In this document: positions 1 through 5,342 of the stretch, piece after piece
How the letters are laid out: each line of letters opens with the position of its first letter
How positions within the stretch are numbered: position 1 is the stretch's first letter
Assembly: GCA_947475125.1 (NCBI GenBank)
Contig: CANJMX010000017.1
Coordinates: 1 to 17,079, forward strand
Length of the DNA stretch: 17,079 nt
Direction of reading: 5' to 3'
DNA from: Actinomycetota bacterium
GTDB taxonomy: Bacteria > Actinomycetota > Thermoleophilia > Miltoncostaeales > Miltoncostaeaceae
Position numbers and translations under genes: made by a program
Notes under the pieces: model-generated
What the model was told of the DNA's origin: nothing
Database searches by the model: none
What the model saw: only the letters and a program-made list of their open reading frames with translations

Positions 1-503
1 CCCAGCACGTGCTGGTTGGTCACCCCATACGCAAGGCAGTGCGGGCCCCCCGCGTTGGTGCCCACGTTGCCGCCAATCGAGCACGCCTGCTGACTTGACG
101 GGTCGGGTGCGTAGAACAGCCCGAGGTGGGCGACCGCGGTACTGATATCGAGGTTGAGCACGCCCGGCTCCACCCATGCGCACGAATTGGGTACGTCCAT
201 CTCGATAATGCGGTTCATTCGTGAGAGCGAGATCACCAGCGAGCCGGCGAGTGGCACTGCACCCCCGGTGAGCCCTGTGCCCGACCCGCGCGGCACCACG
301 TCGAGTCCGGCGGCCGCTGCCACGCGCATGCAGCCGGCCACCTCCTCAGTGCTGGCGGGCAGCACCACGAGCCCGCAGTCACCGTCGTCCTGGATGGACC
401 CATCCCGGCCGTAGAGCATGGTGGCGAGGTCGCCTGCCAGCACGTGGTCGCGACCCACCACGGATGCAAACTGCGTGGCGACATCCCGTGCAGTGGTGGT
501 CAT
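1..503 (-). CDS. glcD: FAD-linked oxidase, GlcD/D-lactate dehydrogenase type (partial, N-terminal part)
   Basis: This is the N-terminal 167 residues of a flavin-dependent 2-hydroxyacid dehydrogenase; the rest lies beyond the left edge. The family oxidises glycolate or D-lactate to the 2-keto acid and passes electrons to the respiratory chain. Visible in the translation are the FAD-binding motif PRGSGTGLTGGAVP (about residues 71-84) and the second flavin/pyrophosphate region PDPSSQQ...SIGGNVGTNAGG (about 133-153), both typical of the PCMH FAD-binding fold. The start is the ATG at 503-501. It overlaps the stop of the upstream flavoprotein gene as ATGA, so the two are probably translationally coupled. 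The substrate cannot be decided from this part: GlcD, D-lactate dehydrogenase and related D-2-hydroxyacid dehydrogenases share these motifs. Confidence 0.9.
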   Translation of the reverse strand, partial: MTTTARDVATQFASVVGRDHVLAGDLATMLYGRDGSIQDDGDCGLVVLPASTEEVAGCMRVAAAAGLDVVPRGSGTGLTGGAVPLAGSLVISLSRMNRIIEMDVPNSCAWVEPGVLNLDISTAVAHLGLFYAPDPSSQQACSIGGNVGTNAGGPHCLAYGVTNQHVL

Positions 504-1732
504 CTTGCTCCCGCAGTCACGCCCGCCACCGCTGCCTCGCCGGCTGCGATGGCGGTCATCACCGTGCCGCCCCGTGCCAGCTCGATGCCCTCAAGCGACA
601 TCAGCCACCGGGGGGCCCGGGTTACCTCGTCCACCCGGTGGGCCTCCACCAGTGGGTATGCCCGTGGCATGCGGATGACCGTAAGCGTGCGGAACCCGGA
701 TGCGTCGTCGGCCCACCCCAGTGGGTCGACAAGCGAATCGCGCACCGCTTGCGCCAGCGCCTCGTCGTCGAGTGGCCACCATGGGTCGTCCTCAGTGGCG
801 TCGCCATAGACCTCGGCGCACAGCACCGTGCGACCGTCGGGCACCAGACCCGGATCCCAGTGGCGGAACTCAGCGATGCGGCTGAACGGCACGCGGCGGT
901 CGGCAACCTGAATCCACGCCTCGTCAGTGAGCTGTTCGCGATCGGCCACCAGGTACACCAGCGTGACCGCGCGCATGGTGATGGGCACCAGCAGGCCATG
1001 GGGCGCCGGGGGGCTAGCGGCATCCACCAGGGCGACGGGGTTGATGGCGCAGATAATGCTGGGTGCGGTGAGTGTGCCGGGATGGTCGCCACCCACGGTG
1101 ATGCCGGTGACCCGTCCATTCTCGTGCGAAAGGGCGGTCACCGGGGTTCCCAGTCGCACGTCGCCCCCGTGCCGGGTAATGCCGTCGGCCATGGCGTCCA
1201 TCAGCGCGCCGATGCCGCCCTCCGGGTACCAGAAGCCCTCTGGCGCCTGCTGCTCGTCGCGCAGCTTGCGGGATCGATCTGCCGAGATGACCTCCAGCGG
1301 CCAGCCATCCACCTTCTCCACGTACGGCCGTACGACGTGGTCGCGGAATCCCGCGCCGATGCGCGACCCCAACTCGCCGGCCGCGGTGCCGTCGTCAGGT
1401 ACCCGGTCGTCGGGCGCCTGTGGCATCTGGTCGATGTAGCGCCCGGGGACAATGCGCCCGTGCTGCACCCGGGCCACGGGGCGGTCAATCCATCGCATGG
1501 GCGAATCCATCAGTTGCTCGGCCCACGCGACGCGGGCGACATCATGGATGAATGGGATGTGGCCGCCCAGATCGAAGCGGCATCCATCCCCTGAGAGCGT
1601 GCGGCACAGCCCACCCACGTGGCCGGCTGACTCAATGAGGGTGACGGTTGCCCCATCCCGTGCCGCAGCAAGCGCCGCCGCGAGGCCCGCAGGGCCTCCT
1701 CCCAGCACCACGATGTCGCCGCACTCAGCCAT
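500..1732 (-). CDS. FAD/NAD(P)-dependent flavoprotein, protoporphyrinogen oxidase/amine oxidase-like
   Basis: A 410-residue flavoprotein. The N-terminus has a Rossmann dinucleotide-binding motif (VVLGGGPAGLAAA, glycines at 11-13 and 16, acidic E34 ending the second strand), followed by GHVGGLCRT and FDLGGH (53-58). That order is typical of the COG1232/amine-oxidase family, which includes HemY/HemG-like oxidases, phytoene desaturases and UDP-galactopyranose mutase relatives. YPEGGIGALMDAMADGI (169-185) is the usual family signature in the middle of the protein. A C-terminal FAD-contact region lies near residues 381-403. I chose ATG 1732 because the Rossmann motif then begins at residue 8; an in-frame GTG at 1804 would add 24 unconserved residues. 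Nearby heme genes make a porphyrinogen-oxidase role conceivable, but the gene is divergent from them and coupled to glcD, so the substrate is unknown. Confidence 0.82.
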   Translation of the reverse strand: MAECGDIVVLGGGPAGLAAALAAARDGATVTLIESAGHVGGLCRTLSGDGCRFDLGGHIPFIHDVARVAWAEQLMDSPMRWIDRPVARVQHGRIVPGRYIDQMPQAPDDRVPDDGTAAGELGSRIGAGFRDHVVRPYVEKVDGWPLEVISADRSRKLRDEQQAPEGFWYPEGGIGALMDAMADGITRHGGDVRLGTPVTALSHENGRVTGITVGGDHPGTLTAPSIICAINPVALVDAASPPAPHGLLVPITMRAVTLVYLVADREQLTDEAWIQVADRRVPFSRIAEFRHWDPGLVPDGRTVLCAEVYGDATEDDPWWPLDDEALAQAVRDSLVDPLGWADDASGFRTLTVIRMPRAYPLVEAHRVDEVTRAPRWLMSLEGIELARGGTVMTAIAAGEAAVAGVTAGAR

Positions 1733-1791
1733 TCCCGGCACGGTGCCCGCTCGGAGGACGACTTGCAAGCCGCGAGCCGCCCGGAAGTCAC

Positions 1792-1797
1792 TATCCT
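1792..1797 (+). promoter_or_regulatory. Candidate -10 element (TATCCT) for a leaderless transcript
   Basis: TATCCT fits the bacterial TANNNT -10 pattern and ends exactly 7 bases before the GTG at 1805. The same spacing occurs before two other plus-strand genes in the window (4308-4313 and 10624-10629). No convincing -35 element or Shine-Dalgarno sequence accompanies it. It would start transcription at or next to the GTG. Confidence 0.45.
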
Positions 1798-1804
1798 CGC
1801 CCAC

Positions 1805-2104
1805 GTGCCACGACCGTCTGTGCCTTCTCTGGCCGCCGCCGGCCTTGCCGCACTTCTGATCACCGCCGGTTCCGCCAGTGCCAGTACCGGCGGTGGCGTC
1901 AGTTCATCAGGAGTGCGCTGGACCGTGCTGGTGATCGCCGCCGTCCTCATCGCGGCGGGCGGTGTCGCGATCGTCAAGAGCATGTGGGGCATGCGCGCAC
2001 CGCTCAAGCGCGGAGCCACTGAGACCACCGAGACCCTGTGGCTGTTGCTGCCCTTGGCCCTCGCGGTTGCGCTGGTGGTCTTTGCAGCGCGGGGGATCTC
2101 ATGA
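1805..2104 (+). CDS. Small membrane protein resembling the COX2 transmembrane hairpin
   Basis: A 99-residue protein from GTG 1805. It has a signal-peptide-like hydrophobic stretch (about residues 8-24) with a possible AxA cleavage site near 24-26, then two transmembrane segments (about 39-57 and 78-95). The hairpin resembles the membrane anchor of cytochrome c oxidase subunit II encoded downstream. Both have W-x-x-R-A-P after the first helix (W61...P66 here) and E-x-x-W-x-x-x-P opening the second (E76, W79, P83 here). There is no CuA domain and no CxxCH. The stop overlaps the ctaB start as ATGA, placing it in the heme/oxidase operon. It may be an accessory oxidase subunit or assembly factor; no function is established. 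An upstream in-frame TTG at 1763 is less likely because it would sit before the -10 element. Confidence 0.75.
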   Translation: MPRPSVPSLAAAGLAALLITAGSASASTGGGVSSSGVRWTVLVIAAVLIAAGGVAIVKSMWGMRAPLKRGATETTETLWLLLPLALAVALVVFAARGIS

Positions 2105-2994
2105 CCACTGCCGCCGACGCAACCGCACGGCGACCGGGTCTTCTGCGCGACCTCATCACTCTGACGAAGCCCCGCATCATCTCGCTGCTCCTTGTCACCA
2201 CGGTGTGCGCCATGTTCATCGCCGAGCGCGGGGTGCCGAGCGGCTGGCTGATCCTGTGGGCCCTTATTGGCGGCTATCTGTCTGCCGGCGGGGCCAACAC
2301 CATCAACCAGTTCGTCGACCGCGACATCGACGCGGTGATGGGCCGCACAGAGCGCCGCCCCATCGTCGTGGGACGCATCACTGCCGGCTGGGCCCTGGCA
2401 TTCGGGCTGACGCTGGTCACTGCCAGCGTGCTGGTGTTTGGATTCGGTACCACGTGGGTTGCCGCCGGCCTGTCGCTGCTTGGCGTTGTGCTCTACGTGT
2501 TTCTCTACACGCTGTGGCTCAAGCGCACGACGATCCACAACATCGTCATCGGGGGTGCTGCCGGGGCCGTGCCGCCGCTGGTGGGCTGGGCTGCCATCAC
2601 CGGCGACATCTCGCTGGGTGCCGTGCTGCTGTTTGCCATCGTCTTCTTCTGGACCCCGCCACACTTCTGGGCACTTGCGCTGATGCTGAAGCGCGACTAC
2701 TCCGAGGCCGGCGTGCCGATGTTGCCGGTGGTGTACGGCGAGCCGGCCACCCGCGTGCAGGTGCTGCTTTGGACCGTGGTCATGACGGGTGTCACGCTGC
2801 TGCCGGTGGCCGCAGGGATTGCAGGCCTTCTCTATCTCATCAGTGCCGTGGTGCTGAACCTGATGTTCCTCTACGCGGCCTGGTGCCTTGAACGGGGCGA
2901 CACCCGGCGGGACTGGGCTGCTGTCACCTTTCACTTCTCGCTCATCTATCTCACGCTGCTGTTCGTCGCGCTCGCAGTGGACGCCGCAATATGA
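2101..2994 (+). CDS. ctaB: Protoheme IX farnesyltransferase (heme O synthase)
   Basis: A 297-residue integral membrane UbiA-family prenyltransferase that adds a farnesyl group to protoheme to make heme O, the precursor of heme A for the oxidase encoded downstream. The family's first Asp-rich motif is present as NQFVDRDIDAVMGRTERRP (69-87, key Asp 73, 75, 77 and the R-T-x-R-R-P end). The second conserved loop is KRDYSEAGVPMLPVVYG (197-213), which is diagnostic of CtaB/Cox10. TPPHFWALAL (185-194) is another CtaB signature. Length and about nine hydrophobic helices match the family. The start at ATG 2101 overlaps the preceding stop as ATGA, with GGGGGA at 2091-2096 as a plausible ribosome binding site. 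Its own stop overlaps the next gene the same way. No ctaA (heme A synthase) is adjacent. Confidence 0.95.
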   Translation: MTTAADATARRPGLLRDLITLTKPRIISLLLVTTVCAMFIAERGVPSGWLILWALIGGYLSAGGANTINQFVDRDIDAVMGRTERRPIVVGRITAGWALAFGLTLVTASVLVFGFGTTWVAAGLSLLGVVLYVFLYTLWLKRTTIHNIVIGGAAGAVPPLVGWAAITGDISLGAVLLFAIVFFWTPPHFWALALMLKRDYSEAGVPMLPVVYGEPATRVQVLLWTVVMTGVTLLPVAAGIAGLLYLISAVVLNLMFLYAAWCLERGDTRRDWAAVTFHFSLIYLTLLFVALAVDAAI

Positions 2995-4199
2995 GCGGCA
3001 GCCGTGGCCGTCACGGCTTCGGCGGACTGGCATTCTTCGGTACCCCGCTGGGCATCGTCTTCTCGACGGTACTCATCGACCTCATCGGCTTCGGCATCGT
3101 CATCCCGCTGGTGCCGCTGTACGCCGAGAAGTTCGGGGCGTCGGTCATCCAGATCGGAATCCTCACCGGCTCGTATGCGCTGATGCAGTTGATCTTCGCG
3201 CCCATCTGGGGGCGCGTGTCCGATCGCTACGGCCGGCGCCCGGTAATCCTCGGATCGCTTATCGGCTCATCGGTGGCATGGCTCATGTTCGGGTTCGCGG
3301 GCGCCCTGTGGATGCTGTTCTTCGCCCGCATCCTCGACGGCATCTCCGGTGCGTCGTACGCCGCCGCCCAGGCATACGTGGCCGATATCACCACCGACAA
3401 AGAGCGCGTGCGGGGGATGGGGCTGATCGGCGCGGCCTTCGGTCTGGGGTTCATCATCGGACCGGGTATCGGCGCGCTATTCGCGCTCATCGATCCGCGC
3501 GCACCATTTATCGTGGCGGCCGCGGCTGCACTGGCCAACTTCGTCCTGGCGTGGAAGCGCCTGCCCGAGACCCGCCCGCGTGGCAGCCGCGTGGGCGCGT
3601 CGGAGTCGCGTTGGAGCGCGCTGGGGAGCGCAGTGACATCCCGGGCCATTGGCCCGCTCATCTGGATCTCGTTCCTCGGCAGCCTGGGCTTTGTGGGAAT
3701 GGAGTCGGTCTTCGCGCTGTACGGCAGCCGGCAATTCGGGTTCGGCCTGGCCCAGACCGGCCTCGTCTTCGTATTCATCGGTGTGTTCGCCGCAATTGTG
3801 CAGGGCGGGCTGGTGCACCGGCTCACCGATCGCGTGGGGGAGTGGCCGATTCTGCGCACCGGTCTCTGGCTCACCGCCGCCGCGCTCATCCTGATGGGGC
3901 TGGTGTCAAATGTCTGGGCGCTGTTCCCCGTGCTCATTCTGCTGGCGCTCGGGTCGGGCCTCGTGTTTCCCACGATTTCGGCCATCATCAGCCAGCGAAC
4001 GCCCGATGCCGCGCAGGGGGGCACTCTGGGCGTTCTGGCATCTGCCGGGGGGCTCGCGCGGCTCATCGCACCCATCGGCGCCACCGTGCTCTTTCAGGTG
4101 GTGGGTATCTCCTCGCCGCTCATCATCGGAGGGCTTCTGTTCGCCGTCTGCGGCGTGATGGCTGCCACCAAATTGGTGCGTGTCGCCCCCGCTACGTGA
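2991..4199 (+). CDS. MFS transporter, DHA1/TetA-like drug efflux type
   Basis: A 402-residue 12-helix major facilitator superfamily transporter. Helix 1 carries VLIDLIGFGIVIPLVPLYAEKFG (27-49), the TetA/DHA1 pattern with a membrane-buried Asp at 30. Loop 2-3 contains MFS motif A as GRVSDRYGRRPV (74-85). Helix 5 has the antiporter motif C-like GAAFGLGFIIGPGIGALFA (near 147-165). Such proteins usually exchange a small molecule for protons at the inner membrane. It starts in an ATGA overlap with ctaB, so it is co-translated with heme O synthase, which is an unusual partner. The substrate is not known; a role in resistance is only a family default. Confidence 0.88.
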   Translation: MSGSRGRHGFGGLAFFGTPLGIVFSTVLIDLIGFGIVIPLVPLYAEKFGASVIQIGILTGSYALMQLIFAPIWGRVSDRYGRRPVILGSLIGSSVAWLMFGFAGALWMLFFARILDGISGASYAAAQAYVADITTDKERVRGMGLIGAAFGLGFIIGPGIGALFALIDPRAPFIVAAAAALANFVLAWKRLPETRPRGSRVGASESRWSALGSAVTSRAIGPLIWISFLGSLGFVGMESVFALYGSRQFGFGLAQTGLVFVFIGVFAAIVQGGLVHRLTDRVGEWPILRTGLWLTAAALILMGLVSNVWALFPVLILLALGSGLVFPTISAIISQRTPDAAQGGTLGVLASAGGLARLIAPIGATVLFQVVGISSPLIIGGLLFAVCGVMAATKLVRVAPAT

Positions 4200-4227
4200 T
4201 GTGCTGAGGCATCCGTGGAATACCGAA

Positions 4228-4298
4228 GGGGGCATCAGGGACAAGCGCCCCCCCAACCCGGGGCGCTCCGTCGTCTGATCCGGGGCATCGCGCCCCCC
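4228..4298 (+). terminator. GC-rich overlapping hairpins between the MFS gene and ctaC (possible terminator/attenuator)
   Basis: The best stem is the perfect 8-bp inverted repeat AGCGCCCC (4244-4251) with GGGGCGCT (4260-4267) and an 8-base loop CCCAACCC. A second stem is GGGGC (4282-4286) with GCCCC (4292-4296), loop ATCGC. A third option is GGGGGC (4228-4233) with GCCCCC (4247-4252). The elements GGGGCATC and GCGCCCC each occur twice (4229 and 4282; 4245 and 4290), so the stems compete with one another. No T-tract follows, so a classical factor-independent terminator is not shown. Confidence 0.4.
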
Positions 4299-4307
4299 AC
4301 CCGGTAG

Positions 4308-4313
4308 TAGTGT
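4308..4313 (+). promoter_or_regulatory. Candidate -10 element (TAGTGT) for the oxidase operon
   Basis: TAGTGT matches TANNNT and ends exactly 7 bases before the GTG at 4321. This is the same arrangement as at 1792-1797 and 10624-10629. There is no Shine-Dalgarno sequence before 4321, which fits a leaderless ctaC transcript. No -35 element is evident. Confidence 0.45.
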
Positions 4314-4320
4314 GCCCGCC

Positions 4321-5307
4321 GTGTACAAGAGCAAGCACATCCTTCCGCTGGTCATCATCGGTGTCATCGTCGCCGCACTCACGGCAGCGCAGGCCCTTCT
4401 GATCGATTGGCTGCCGCCCGCCACCAGCGAGCAGGCTGGCCGCACCTTCACGCTCCTGTGGTTCCTCTTCTGGTCGAGCGCGATCTTCTTCGTCATCGTC
4501 ACATCAGTAATCATCTATTCGGTGTGGAAGTTCCGCGCGCCCAAGGGCGATATGGGCGATGGCCCGCCAATTCATGGCAACACCAAACTCGAGATCGTGT
4601 GGACGACGGTTCCTTCGGTCATCCTCGTGATCGTGGCGATCTACGGCTATATCGTGCTGGAGCGCAACGAGGCGGTCGCCGCCGACGCTCTCACGGTCGA
4701 CGTCTACGCCCAGCAATTCGCGTGGAGCTACGGCTACCCGGCCACGGGTATCCAGACCGGTGTTCTCGTGGTTCCGCAGGGCCGTCAGGTGGAGTTGCAC
4801 GTACGTGCCCGCGACGTCATCCACTCCTTCTGGGTTCCCGAGTTCGGCATCAAGGGCGACGCCGTTCCGGGCATCGACCACGTGCTGTGGATCAACCCCA
4901 CCACGCTGGGTACCTATCCCGTGGTGTGCTCAGAGCTGTGTGGTGTGGGCCACGGCGTGATGCGTTCCAAGGTGGAGGTCGTCACGCCCGCCGCCTTCCA
5001 GGCCTGGCTCACCAAGAGCAAGGCCGACGTCGCTCAGGGAACGGCTCAGGCCGATGCCGCTGCCACGGCGGCGAACGCCCCCGGTGACGTCGCTGCTGGC
5101 AAGACCGTCTTTGAGGCCAAGTGCGGTGGCTGCCACGCGGGTCTCGGCACCGAGGCCGGCGGCGTGGGCCCGAAGCTCACGGGCCTGCCCCTCACCCTCG
5201 CCAGCGTCAAGACACAGATCACAAATGGTAAGGGCCTCATGCCCGGCGGGATCGTGTCCGGCACGGACATGGCCGACGTCGCCGCCTACGTGATGTCGAT
5301 CAACTAG
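4321..5307 (+). CDS. ctaC: Cytochrome c oxidase subunit II with fused cytochrome c domain (caa3 type)
   Basis: A 328-residue subunit II that receives electrons at the binuclear CuA centre and passes them to subunit I. An N-terminal hydrophobic segment (about 5-30) precedes two transmembrane helices (about 43-69 and 93-114). The periplasmic cupredoxin domain has all CuA ligands: H168 in VIHSFWVPEFGIKGD, and C203, E205, C207, H211 and M214 in CSELCGVGHGVM. After an Ala-rich linker (about 232-254) comes a cytochrome c domain with heme-binding CGGCH (268-272) and a likely Met ligand in LMPGG (M307). This makes it caa3-type, needing c-heme attachment by the Ccm proteins encoded downstream. I use GTG 4321 because of the upstream -10 element; GTG 4312, adding three residues, is the alternative. 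Confidence 0.95.
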   Translation: MYKSKHILPLVIIGVIVAALTAAQALLIDWLPPATSEQAGRTFTLLWFLFWSSAIFFVIVTSVIIYSVWKFRAPKGDMGDGPPIHGNTKLEIVWTTVPSVILVIVAIYGYIVLERNEAVAADALTVDVYAQQFAWSYGYPATGIQTGVLVVPQGRQVELHVRARDVIHSFWVPEFGIKGDAVPGIDHVLWINPTTLGTYPVVCSELCGVGHGVMRSKVEVVTPAAFQAWLTKSKADVAQGTAQADAAATAANAPGDVAAGKTVFEAKCGGCHAGLGTEAGGVGPKLTGLPLTLASVKTQITNGKGLMPGGIVSGTDMADVAAYVMSIN

Positions 5308-5342
5308 CCCCGACCTCAGCCGAACCGAGCGAACACACACAC

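Noticed and set aside
464..1594. Long plus-strand open frame (376 codons) opposite the flavoprotein gene
   Set aside because: Its product is low-complexity, rich in His/Gly/Ala/Arg, with no recognisable motif, while the minus-strand frame has clear Rossmann and family signatures. It is a GC-rich antisense shadow.
1802..1807. CACGTG palindrome giving a GTG start on both strands, so that the two divergent genes would begin back to back
   Set aside because: The plus-strand GTG is supported by the -10 spacing, but the minus-strand GTG would add 24 unconserved residues to the flavoprotein. ATG 1732 is the better start, and the palindrome is probably coincidence.
1510..3033. Minus-strand open frame of 507 codons across the divergent region, orf99 and ctaB
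   Set aside because: It runs antisense to ctaB, whose motifs are intact, and overlaps the flavoprotein in another frame. Its product is Arg/His/Gln-rich without domains.
2888..4207. Plus-strand open frame of 439 codons overlapping the MFS gene
   Set aside because: An Arg/His/Gly-rich out-of-frame translation; the MFS frame has 12 helices and motif A.
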